From: an uncultured Acidobacteriota bacterium
GTDB lineage: Bacteria > Acidobacteriota > Blastocatellia > RBC074
Direction: 5' to 3'
Assembly (NCBI GenBank): GCA_902825875.1
Contig: CADECP010000004.1
Coordinates: 62,001-126,000 of the forward strand
Length of the DNA stretch: 64,000 bases
In this document: positions 38,435-45,184 of the stretch, piece after piece
How the letters are laid out: the number at the start of each line of letters is the position of its first letter
How positions within the stretch are numbered: position 1 is the first letter of the stretch
Notes under the pieces: model-generated
What the model saw: only the letters and a program-made list of their open reading frames with translations
Told to the model about the DNA's origin: nothing
Databases searched by the model: none
Made by a program: the position numbers and the translations under genes

Positions 38435-38953
38435 TTGTCTATTATTGCTAAAGGCCAAACCATTCTGCCCGACATGCTTACTGGGCTGTCCGATGCTGGA
38501 TTGATACAGTTACGAGCGCAACTTGATGTGGAGATGCGGAAGCGAAAAATTGCCTTCTCCGTTGGGCAAGTAGGAGAACAGCTTGCCATCGCGTATTTCA
38601 AAGCCATACCTGGACTTACAACCCTACAATTGGCCCCAACAGGAACCAAGAATGTGGACGCGCTTTCCCGCAATGGCGACCGCTATTCCATCAAGACCAT
38701 TTGCAATGCCAAGAAAACCGGAACCATTTATCCCGATCCAGAAGACGCCGAGAAGCAACTTTTTGAGTTTCTGCTGATTGTTCGTCTAACTGAAAGCTGG
38801 GAACTGAAATCCATTCACCAACTTACCTGGGCAGCCTTTTGCCTAGTTCGTTCCTGGGACAAGCGCATGAACGCCTGGTATGTCGCCATCTCCGGGCGTG
38901 CGCTTGCTGCCGCCACAGTTGTCTTTACCGCTGAGAAGATTGCCGATGTCTGA
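38435..38953 (+). CDS. Small protein of the island, possible PD-(D/E)xK-type restriction nuclease
   Basis: 172 residues, starting at TTG 38435 eight bases after AGGAG (38422-38426). Residues 42-88 fit the restriction-endonuclease core: Glu48 on a helix (VGQVGEQLAIAYF), then GTKNVDALSRNGDRYSIKT with Asp75 and Lys87. The residue normally E or Q two before the Lys is Ser85, so activity is uncertain. The C-terminal part is a plausible beta sheet (QLFEFLLIVRLTESWELK, WYVAISGRALAAATVV). It overlaps the Vsr-type gene by eight bases. An alternative is a non-catalytic DNA-binding or specificity subunit. Confidence 0.6.
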   Translation: MSIIAKGQTILPDMLTGLSDAGLIQLRAQLDVEMRKRKIAFSVGQVGEQLAIAYFKAIPGLTTLQLAPTGTKNVDALSRNGDRYSIKTICNAKKTGTIYPDPEDAEKQLFEFLLIVRLTESWELKSIHQLTWAAFCLVRSWDKRMNAWYVAISGRALAAATVVFTAEKIADV

Positions 38954-39443
38954 CGTTTTCACTCCAGAAAAGCGGTCAGACGTTATGTCGCGCATTCGTG
39001 GGCGTGGTAATCGAGACACGGAGCTTGCGCTGGCAAAACTGTTTCGTCAAAACCGGATCACCGGCTGGCGAAGGCATTTGAAGATAAAGCTGGATAAGCC
39101 GCGCATCGTTGCGTCGAAATCCACAAAGCAGAATCAGCGAAACAAGCCTAAAACTCGCGCTCAACTTGTCGTACACCCTGACTTCGTCTTTCTTCGACAA
39201 CGTACAGCAGTTTTTGTAGACGGTTGTTTCTGGCACGGCTGCCCCAAACACTCGAACATGCCAGCGAATAACCAAGCCTTTTGGGAAAAGAAGCTTAATG
39301 GGAACAAGGCTCGCGACCGATTCGTCAATCGGGGCTTACGGAAAGCTGGCTGGAAAGTAGTTCGGATATGGGAACACGACATCGCCAAACGGTCTGACGC
39401 CTGTCTCAAGCGGATTCAACGGGCGTTAAAAACTGAATCGTGA
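38946..39443 (+). CDS. vsr: Very-short-patch-repair-type endonuclease (Vsr family)
   Basis: 165 residues from ATG 38946. N-terminus FTPEKRSDVMSRIRGRGNRD matches the MSxIRxxxT start of Vsr proteins. The core is HPDFVF (Asp79, the metal-binding Asp), RTAVFVDGCFWHGCPKH, FWEKKLNGNKARDR and GWKVVRIWEHDI. In classical dcm-vsr pairs this enzyme nicks at T:G mismatches arising from deamination of 5-methylcytosine; in many restriction-modification-like operons Vsr relatives are thought to be the restriction nuclease. A Lys/Arg/Gln-rich insert of about 25 residues (after RRHLKIKLDKPR) separates the N-terminal helix from the catalytic strand and is not usual in the family. It is the last gene of the island. 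Confidence 0.9.
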   Translation: MSDVFTPEKRSDVMSRIRGRGNRDTELALAKLFRQNRITGWRRHLKIKLDKPRIVASKSTKQNQRNKPKTRAQLVVHPDFVFLRQRTAVFVDGCFWHGCPKHSNMPANNQAFWEKKLNGNKARDRFVNRGLRKAGWKVVRIWEHDIAKRSDACLKRIQRALKTES

Positions 39444-39573
39444 GTATAGAAGCCCTAAAGACTTTCACGGCTCGGGGCCGAGTTTCGCTCACGACGGGCG
39501 CAAAAATAGCACCGTTTTAGAATTTTGCCAAAACATTGCCAGGTTTTGCCGAGCGACACATAATCCGCCTGCG

Positions 39574-40065
39574 ATGAAACTTTTCAGCATTGGCCACAGC
39601 AACGCTACGATTCAAGCTTTCCTCGACCTGCTTCGGCGGCAAGAAATTGCCGTGCTGGTGGATACGCGCAGCCAGCCTTACAGCCGCTACAATCCGCATT
39701 TCAGCCGCGAAGCTCTGAAACAATCCGTCAACGAACAAGGGATCGAATACGCATATCTGGGCAATCGCATTGGCGGAAAACCAGAAGGCCGGGAGTTTTA
39801 TTTTCCGAATGGCAAAGTCAATTTTGAAGCTTTGTCACAATCATCGGTCTTTTTGACGGGCATCGAACAATTGTTGAAGCTTGCAGAATTGCGTACCGTA
39901 GCGTTCATGTGTGCCGAAGCCGATTACCGGCATTGTCATCGGTATTGGCTGATCACGCGCACGCTGGTTGAACGCGGCATCGAAGTTCAACACATTTTGC
40001 ATACAGGAGAAATCGTTGGTTCGGTGGCGGCAGAGTTTCAGCCCGCTCAACCGAGCCTGTTCTAA
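39574..40065 (+). CDS. DUF488 family protein
   Basis: 163 residues with the family hallmarks FSIGHSNATIQAFLDLL at the N-terminus, VLVDTRSQPYSRYNPHFSRE, and MCAEADYRHCHRYWL, which holds conserved Cys/His residues suggestive of a metal or catalytic site. The function of DUF488 proteins is unknown. It returns to the G+C-richer composition of the chromosome, which marks the right side of the island. The following rnhA gene starts six bases downstream, so the two are likely co-transcribed. Confidence 0.88.
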   Translation: MKLFSIGHSNATIQAFLDLLRRQEIAVLVDTRSQPYSRYNPHFSREALKQSVNEQGIEYAYLGNRIGGKPEGREFYFPNGKVNFEALSQSSVFLTGIEQLLKLAELRTVAFMCAEADYRHCHRYWLITRTLVERGIEVQHILHTGEIVGSVAAEFQPAQPSLF

Positions 40066-40071
40066 ACACTA

Positions 40072-40545
40072 ATGAGCAATCTAAAGCACGTGGTGATTTA
40101 TACGGACGGAGCCTGTTCAGGGAATCCGGGGACGGGCGGGTATGGCGTAGTGATGCTGTTTGGCGAATATCGCAAAGAGTTGTCGGGTGGCTTTCGGCGA
40201 ACGACGAACAACCGCATGGAATTGCTCGGCGCGATTGAAGGTTTGCGCGCGTTGAAGGAACGGTGCTCGGTCAAACTGCACACCGATTCGCAATATGTGG
40301 TCAATGCGATTGAAAAAGGCTGGGCGGCGAAATGGCGAGCCAATGGTTGGATGCGGAACAAGACAGACAAAGCCGTTAATCCCGATTTGTGGGAGCAATT
40401 GCTGAAGCTTTGTCAGCAGCACGACGTTAAATTCATCTGGGTCAAAGGCCACAGTGGAAACAAGGAAAACGAACGTTGCGACGTACTTGCTGTCGCTGCT
40501 GCTCAGCGACCGAACTTGCCAGAAGATGAGGGATATTTGCAGTAG
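40072..40545 (+). CDS. rnhA: Ribonuclease HI
   Basis: 157 residues, the normal length. IYTDGACSGNPGTGGYG contains the first catalytic Asp (Asp12), NNRMELLGAIEGL the Glu, and LHTDSQYVVNAI the second Asp. The handle region KWRANGWMRNKTDKAVNPDLW and the WVKGHSGNKENERCD motif with the His loop and final Asp are intact. It removes RNA from RNA:DNA hybrids, as in R-loops and Okazaki primers. A strong bidirectional terminator follows. Confidence 0.97.
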   Translation: MSNLKHVVIYTDGACSGNPGTGGYGVVMLFGEYRKELSGGFRRTTNNRMELLGAIEGLRALKERCSVKLHTDSQYVVNAIEKGWAAKWRANGWMRNKTDKAVNPDLWEQLLKLCQQHDVKFIWVKGHSGNKENERCDVLAVAAAQRPNLPEDEGYLQ

Positions 40546-40548
40546 TTT

Positions 40549-40609
40549 GGCTCATCGAACAAAAAAACCGGGTAGCAATGTGCTACCCGGTTTTTTTGTT
40601 CGATGAGCC
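40549..40609. terminator. Bidirectional intrinsic terminator, 29-bp perfect palindrome
   Basis: Two perfectly complementary 29-base arms (40549-40577 and 40581-40609) surround the loop ATG. The GC-rich inner stem (ACCGGGTAGCA side) is flanked by seven As on one side and seven Ts on the other, so it can end transcription from rnhA and from the opposing tRNA gene. The outer six bases of the right arm are the 3' end of the tRNA-Lys gene, so tRNA acceptor sequence is duplicated in the left arm. Confidence 0.93.
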
Positions 40610-40676
40610 GTGTTGGGCTCGAACCAACGACCCGCAGATTAAGAGTCTGCTGCTCTACCAACTGAGCTAACGGCCC
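40604..40676 (-). tRNA. tRNA-Lys (anticodon CTT)
   Basis: A 73-base cloverleaf can be drawn: acceptor GGGCCGT/ACGGCTC with one G-U pair, D arm GCTC/GAGC with GG in the loop, anticodon stem GCAGA/TCTGC around loop CTCTTAA, five-base variable loop and T arm GTTGG/CCAAC with TTCGAGC. The anticodon CTT reads AAG. CCA is not encoded. No integrase gene or attachment duplication is seen beside it apart from the terminator arm that copies its last six bases. Confidence 0.97.
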
Positions 40677-40719
40677 GTGTTGTCATCAGAACTTGCTTGA
40701 TGCCGCTCAAGCGAGGCGC

Positions 40720-40749
40720 ATTCTTGACGATGGTTCGGCGGATTGTCAA
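40720..40749 (-). promoter_or_regulatory. Candidate promoter of tRNA-Lys
   Basis: On the minus strand TTGACA (40749-40744) and AAGAAT (40725-40720) are 18 bases apart, about 45 bases upstream of the tRNA. Its -35 overlaps the -35 of the divergent queD promoter. Confidence 0.4.
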
Positions 40750-40770
40750 GACACAGTCGGCTGTTATAAT
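40743..40770 (+). promoter_or_regulatory. Promoter of queD
   Basis: TTGTCA (40743-40748), 16-base spacer and a perfect TATAAT (40765-40770), placing the start of transcription near 40777 and leaving a leader of about 26 bases that contains AAAGGA ahead of the ATG. Confidence 0.65.
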
Positions 40771-40802
40771 CGCGCTTCGACAACGATCTGAAAGGACAAT
40801 TC

Positions 40803-41183
40803 ATGCCAACAAGAGAAGTAATGATTGAGATGGGATTTTCTTCGGCGCACGCGCTGCGCGGGTATCACGGCAAGTGCGAAAACACGCACGGCCACAATTA
40901 TCGCGTCGAAGTTTATGTGCGCGGCGAACGGCTGAACGACATCGGTTTGCTGGTTGATTTCAAAGACTTGAAAGCCGCGACGCGAAAAGTCGTGGATTAT
41001 CTGGATCACAAAAACATCAACGAGTTGCCGCCGTTTGATAAAGAGTTGAATCCTTCGGCTGAAGAAATGGCCGGATACTTTTTCCACGAAGTTTCGCGCG
41101 ACATCAACGACGACCGCGTACAGGTTTACAAAGTTCGCGTTTGGGAAACTGACACTTGCGCGGCGACTTATTCGATTGATTGA
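40803..41183 (+). CDS. queD: 6-carboxy-tetrahydropterin synthase (QueD/PTPS family)
   Basis: 126 residues. Zinc ligands His16 (FSSAHAL) and His29/His31 (THGHNY), with Cys25 in GKCENTHGHNY as the catalytic cysteine; the CxxxHGH spacing is that of QueD. Later motifs LLVDFKDLKAA, LDHKNINEL and the C-terminal RVWETDTCAATY (Glu binding the pterin) are all present. It makes 6-carboxy-tetrahydropterin from dihydroneopterin triphosphate in the queuosine/7-deazaguanine pathway. No other que genes are in the window. A paired palindrome follows within 20 bases. Confidence 0.93.
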   Translation: MPTREVMIEMGFSSAHALRGYHGKCENTHGHNYRVEVYVRGERLNDIGLLVDFKDLKAATRKVVDYLDHKNINELPPFDKELNPSAEEMAGYFFHEVSRDINDDRVQVYKVRVWETDTCAATYSID

Positions 41184-41201
41184 AAATCAGCCCAAAAAAT
41201 C

Positions 41202-41265
41202 GTGAGACAATTTTCCAAATTGTCTCACCGTTATGGAGAGCAAGGGCAATTTGAAAAATTGTCCC
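41202..41265. repeat. Paired palindromic repeat, locus B
   Basis: The first hairpin has arms GTGAGACAATTT/AAATTGTCTCAC with loop TCC (41202-41228). The second has GGGCAATTT against AAATTGTCCC with loop GAA (41244-41265); one A is missing from its left arm. Same family as loci 24121-24205 and 61653-61751. The compensated change in the first hairpin (GAGAC/GTCTC against GGGAC/GTCCC elsewhere) indicates that pairing is conserved. Confidence 0.9.
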
Positions 41266-41289
41266 ACCTCTCTTTTTAGGAGTAAGACC

Positions 41290-41562
41290 ATGTTTGAACA
41301 CGAAAGCGAAGATTTTTTGGATACGACGATTGCTTCGTTCTGGGCTTGTTTGCCAGAAGAAGCCGCCGACAGTTTGGCTACGTTCAAGAAAGATGTGCTG
41401 AAAGGTTTTCGTGGCGCAGTTGATTCTTTCGTAGACACCGCCGTCGCCAACACAGACCGTCATCTGGAAGATGCTCGCCGTATGCGCGAAGAGTGGAAAG
41501 CCAAATGTGCCACCGAAACGCCTAATGATTTTGGCGACGAAGCTCCGCCCAATCCCGCCTGA
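41290..41562 (+). CDS. Small hypothetical protein
   Basis: 90 residues from ATG 41290, with AGGAG at 41277-41281. It is acidic and helical in appearance (MFEHESEDFLDTTIASFW, then VDSFVDTAVANTDRHLEDAR), with no signal peptide, membrane helix or known motif. It sits nine bases before thiO and could be co-transcribed with it. The clean ribosome site and the close spacing favour a real gene. I recognise no family. Confidence 0.65.
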   Translation: MFEHESEDFLDTTIASFWACLPEEAADSLATFKKDVLKGFRGAVDSFVDTAVANTDRHLEDARRMREEWKAKCATETPNDFGDEAPPNPA

Positions 41563-41571
41563 TACTTTTCA

Positions 41572-42756
41572 ATGTCTGACAATCAAAAACAGTTTGATGC
41601 TGCCATTGTTGGCGGCGGAGTGATCGGCTGCGCCATCGCCTGGCGACTGGCTCAAGGTGGAATGCGCGTCGCCGTCATCGAACGCGGCGACATTGGCCGC
41701 GAAGCTTCGTTTGCCGCCGGAGGCATGTTGGTTCCGCTGGCCGAAGCCGATGAAGCCGACGATCTGTTTCACATGTGCGTTGCCAGCCGAGCGATGTACG
41801 CGGATTTTGCACATGAGCTTCAGCAGGCCAGCGGAATCAATGTCGAATATCGAACCGAAGGCACGTTGTATTTGTCGCTGACCGAACACGACGACGAAGA
41901 GCTTGAGCGACGTTGGCAATGGCAACACGCCGCCGGGTTGAACGTGAAGCGATTGAACGCCGATTGCGCCCGTAAACTGGAACCGCAAATCAATCCGCAG
42001 CTTCGTTGGGCGCTGAAGTTTCCCGACGATCATCAAATCAACAACCGCTTGCTGATTGCTGCTTTACACACCGCAGCGCGAAACGCCGGAGTCGAATTCC
42101 AAACTCAAACCGAAGTCGAAAGCTTGCTGATAGAAAGCTTGCTGATCGAAAGCCGGGCCGGGCGAAAGCAAATTGTCGGCGTCCGCACTTCACGCGGCGA
42201 AGTCATCAGCAAAACCGTGATTGTCGCAGCCGGAAGCTGGTCTAGCTTGCTGAAAACCGAAGCCGAAACATCTCTGCCGAACTTAAACGTCGCTCCGGTT
42301 CACGGCCAGATGATTGCGGTTGAGATGCCATCGCCCGCAGTTAATCACACGATTTACTCCTGCCGAGCTTATGTCGTTCCGCGACTTGGCGGATTCGTCA
42401 TTGCCGGTTCCACCAGCGACAAATTTGGGTTTGAAAAGCGCGTGACGGCTGGCGGAATGGCTTCGATCATCGAACGCGCCAAAGAGATTTTGCCGGGCTT
42501 CGCGGATTTGGCAGTTACTGAAACCTGGTCGGGATTGCGTCCGCGCGCGGCTGACGGATTGCCTGTAATTGGCGCGGATGATTCAGTTGCCGGATTGGTT
42601 TACGCCACCGGCCATTATCGCAACGGCATTTTGTTGACTCCGATCACTGCCCAGGCCGTCAGCGAAATTGTCTTGAAAGGCGAAAGCGGCGTTCAACTTT
42701 CAGCGTTCAGTCCACAGCGATTTGCACGCCTTCAGGCCGACGGCTCAAAGCCATAA
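41572..42756 (+). CDS. thiO: Glycine oxidase ThiO-type FAD-dependent amine oxidase
   Basis: 394 residues with the FAD-binding AAIVGGGVIGCAIAWRLAQ, EASFAAGGML, TVIVAAGSWSSLL, the GQMIAVE turn and the C-terminal ETWSGLRPRAADGLPVIG with GHYRNGILLTPITA, the full set of the DAO/ThiO family. ThiO oxidises glycine to iminoglyoxylate for the thiazole part of thiamine; with no thi genes nearby, another D-amino-acid or glycine oxidase role is possible. The 3' end overlaps the convergent Nudix gene by 50 bases. A 15-base tandem duplication gives the repeated peptide ESLLI. Confidence 0.88.
   Translation: MSDNQKQFDAAIVGGGVIGCAIAWRLAQGGMRVAVIERGDIGREASFAAGGMLVPLAEADEADDLFHMCVASRAMYADFAHELQQASGINVEYRTEGTLYLSLTEHDDEELERRWQWQHAAGLNVKRLNADCARKLEPQINPQLRWALKFPDDHQINNRLLIAALHTAARNAGVEFQTQTEVESLLIESLLIESRAGRKQIVGVRTSRGEVISKTVIVAAGSWSSLLKTEAETSLPNLNVAPVHGQMIAVEMPSPAVNHTIYSCRAYVVPRLGGFVIAGSTSDKFGFEKRVTAGGMASIIERAKEILPGFADLAVTETWSGLRPRAADGLPVIGADDSVAGLVYATGHYRNGILLTPITAQAVSEIVLKGESGVQLSAFSPQRFARLQADGSKP
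42118..42147 (+). repeat. 15-bp tandem duplication inside thiO
   Basis: GAAAGCTTGCTGATA is followed directly by GAAAGCTTGCTGATC, adding five residues in frame in a surface-type loop between strands. It looks like a recent slippage duplication with no expected loss of function. Confidence 0.85.
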
Positions 42757-43330
42757 ACAATCCGACCAAAGTCTTGGCGTCACGAATTTTTCCCGCCGCA
42801 ATCATTGCAGTCAGTTCTTCGCCGCTGAATCCGCGAACCTCGTAAATCACTTCACCGATGTCCAACGATTGTTCGCGCTTGGTCAGTCCGTGCGCGAAAA
42901 AGATGTGCATGATTTCGTCGCTGCTGCCGGGCATCGCGTAACATTCGCAAGCCTTTTCCAACTGAGCAGCTTCGTAACCGGTTTCCTCCAGCAGTTCGCG
43001 CGCGGCGCACGCTTCCGGCGTTTCAACGGCAATCATCCGAGCGTTTTCTTCCCGCCCGGCCAAAGTTCCGGCGGGCAATTCCCACAAAGCTTCGTTGGCG
43101 GCGTAACGATACTGCCGCATCAAGACGATTTGCCCGTCGTCGAGAAACGGAACCATGACGCAAATTCCCGGATGCCGTAGCGCCGCACGAGTCACGGTTT
43201 CGCCGGTTGCGCGATTCAAAATCGTTTCGCGGTTAATCAACCAGCGAAGCTCTTCGCCGTGTTTCGACGCGCGGATCTCGCGGAATTCGGTTTTGGTTTC
43301 CAGCCATTCAAACTGATTTTCTGTAGCCAT
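42707..43330 (-). CDS. Nudix hydrolase, ADP-ribose pyrophosphatase-like
   Basis: 207 residues. VMVPFLDDGQIVLMRQYRYAA and LWELPAGTL are typical of the ADP-ribose/NudF branch. The Nudix helix ETPEACAARELLEETGY has the REXXEEXG core with the catalytic Glu residues. However, about eight residues (GREENARMI) are inserted after PAGTL, and the Gly that normally opens the GX5E part is Ala. The metal site itself is intact, so hydrolysis of a nucleoside diphosphate linked to X, such as ADP-ribose, is expected. It is convergent with thiO and divergent from the lysine operon. Confidence 0.87.
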   Translation of the reverse strand: MATENQFEWLETKTEFREIRASKHGEELRWLINRETILNRATGETVTRAALRHPGICVMVPFLDDGQIVLMRQYRYAANEALWELPAGTLAGREENARMIAVETPEACAARELLEETGYEAAQLEKACECYAMPGSSDEIMHIFFAHGLTKREQSLDIGEVIYEVRGFSGEELTAMIAAGKIRDAKTLVGLFMALSRRPEGVQIAVD

Positions 43331-43377
43331 TCTTCCTCACGTTGAACACAGTGAAATTGACAGTTGCCAGCAACGCC

Positions 43378-43406
43378 TTGACAGCTTTGGGGGCGTTCGG
43401 CAGAAT
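43378..43406 (+). promoter_or_regulatory. Candidate promoter of the lysC-dapB-dapA operon
   Basis: Perfect TTGACA (43378-43383), 17-base spacer and CAGAAT (43401-43406), about 40 bases ahead of the riboswitch aptamer. A second TTGACA lies at 43357-43362. Confidence 0.5.
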
Positions 43407-43445
43407 CCGCCCTCGTTTTTAAGGCACGTTCTTTCAATTTGGCAA

Positions 43446-43628
<183 letters not shown>

Positions 43629-43676
43629 GCTGTCGTCGTTTCGCGCCGCGTTGTTCACGCGCGCTCCAAAAAGATT

Positions 43677-43719
43677 ACGGGTTAGCAGGCACTGTCACTG
43701 CTAACCCGTTTTTATTTTT
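43677..43719 (+). terminator. Riboswitch-controlled intrinsic terminator
   Basis: A perfect 12-base stem ACGGGTTAGCAG/CTGCTAACCCGT with a nine-base loop, followed by TTTTTATTTTT. It lies 50 bases after the lysine aptamer and 55 bases before lysC, as expected for an expression platform acting by transcription termination. Confidence 0.93.
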
Positions 43720-43774
43720 CCGAGAAGAAGGAGTCAGAACCGCGACCTATAAGGGAGCGGGCAGCAGAAAAACA

Positions 43775-45175
43775 ATGATCGTCATGAAATTTGGCGGCAC
43801 GTCCGTAGAAAGCGACGTAGCAATTCGCCGACTTATCTCCATCGTCAAAACACAAATTCATCGCCAACCCATAGTCGCGGTTTCGGCGATGGGTAAAACC
43901 ACCAACGGATTGTTGGAAGCTGCGCGACAGGCCGCTGCCGGAGATTTGGCCGCCGCGCGCGCCAGGCTGGAAACCATCGCCGAGCATCACTTCAAAACGG
44001 CGGACGCGCTGGCGCTGGCCGAAGAAAGAAGTTTGCTGCGATTGGCGCTGGCCAATCGGTTCGACGGCATTCGTACAACGCTGGAAGAAATCCATCAGGC
44101 GGGCGAAGTCACTCCGCAATTTTCCGACGCGATTTCGGCCAATGGCGAATTGTTGTCTTCACCAATCGTCGCCGCTGCGTTTCGCGCCGAAGGCATCAAA
44201 GGCGTTTGGGTGGACGTTCGCCCGTTGATGCGAACCAACGGCGATTTCACACGCGCGGCTGTGCAATTCGACGAAGCCAATCTGAAGTTGAACGAAGGCT
44301 TCACGGCGGCGTTGGCCAACGGCGGTTTGCCTGTGACGCAAGGTTTCATCGGTTCGACTGCCGAAGGCGTGACGACGACCATCGGGCGCGGCGGTTCGGA
44401 TTATTCGGCTGCGATTATCGGCGCGGCGCTCAATGCCGAAGAGATTCAAATCTGGACGGACGTTGACGGAATCCTGACCACCGATCCGCGCATCGTCAGC
44501 GAAGCCGCGAAAGTCAAAACCATCTCGTTTGCCGAAGCTTCGGAACTGGCTTACTTCGGCGCGAAGGTTTTGCACCCCAGCACGCTGTTGCCCGCAATGG
44601 CCAAAGACATTCCGGTGCGCGTGTGCAATTCGCGCAACCCATCGAACGAAGGCACGGCCATTGTCCGCAACGCTCCGCCGTCGAAGGCTCCGGTCAAAGC
44701 CATCGCCTTCAAACGCGGCATCACTGTGGTCAATGTGGCTTCGGACAGAATGTTGATGGCTTACGGATTTTTGGCGCGACTGTTTAATGTGTTCGCTGCG
44801 CACCAAACGCCTGTGGATATGGTGGCGACTTCTGAAGTCAGCGTCTCGGTCACGTTGGATGACACGCGAAACCTGGATCAAGCTGTCGCTGATTTACAGC
44901 AGCTTGGCGAAGTCACAGTCGAACGCGATCAAGCGTTGATTTGCCTGGTTGGCGAAAACCTGAAGTTCACGCCGGGTCTGGCTTCAAAGATTTTTTCCAG
45001 CATCGAAGACGTCAACGTTTCGATGATTTCGCACGGAGCGTCGGCCATCAACGTCAGCTTTATCGTCGCCGACAAAGACGTTGAACGTGCCGTCAAAACC
45101 TTGCACAAGGAATTTTTCAGCGAACTGGACGCGGCTACGTTTGAAGCCGTGGCTGTGGCTCGCGCGGCGGCGTAA
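43775..45175 (+). CDS. lysC: Aspartate kinase
   Basis: 466 residues. N-terminal kinase domain: VMKFGGTSVESD (phosphate loop), QGFIGSTAEGVTTTIGRGGSDY and VDGILTTDPRIV, with ELAYFGAKVLHPSTL. The C-terminal part holds two ACT-type regulatory domains (from about residue 320: ITVVNVASDRMLMAYGFLARLF and CLVGENLKFTPGLASKIF with VNVSMISHGASAINVSFIV). The length and layout fit the monofunctional kinase with allosteric control by lysine and/or threonine. It catalyses the first step from aspartate to lysine and diaminopimelate. Control is also at the RNA level through the upstream lysine riboswitch. dapB begins nine bases after its stop. Confidence 0.95.
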   Translation: MIVMKFGGTSVESDVAIRRLISIVKTQIHRQPIVAVSAMGKTTNGLLEAARQAAAGDLAAARARLETIAEHHFKTADALALAEERSLLRLALANRFDGIRTTLEEIHQAGEVTPQFSDAISANGELLSSPIVAAAFRAEGIKGVWVDVRPLMRTNGDFTRAAVQFDEANLKLNEGFTAALANGGLPVTQGFIGSTAEGVTTTIGRGGSDYSAAIIGAALNAEEIQIWTDVDGILTTDPRIVSEAAKVKTISFAEASELAYFGAKVLHPSTLLPAMAKDIPVRVCNSRNPSNEGTAIVRNAPPSKAPVKAIAFKRGITVVNVASDRMLMAYGFLARLFNVFAAHQTPVDMVATSEVSVSVTLDDTRNLDQAVADLQQLGEVTVERDQALICLVGENLKFTPGLASKIFSSIEDVNVSMISHGASAINVSFIVADKDVERAVKTLHKEFFSELDAATFEAVAVARAAA

Positions 45176-45184
45176 GGTGACAAA

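Noticed and set aside
33938-39443. DISARM or BREX system
   Set aside because: A C5-methyltransferase is present, but the helicase (DrmA/DrmB/DrmD), PglX, PglZ and BrxC-type genes that define these systems are absent.
40549-40700. Integration site of a mobile element at tRNA-Lys
   Set aside because: No integrase or phage gene is nearby, and the only duplicated piece of the tRNA is six bases inside the terminator palindrome.
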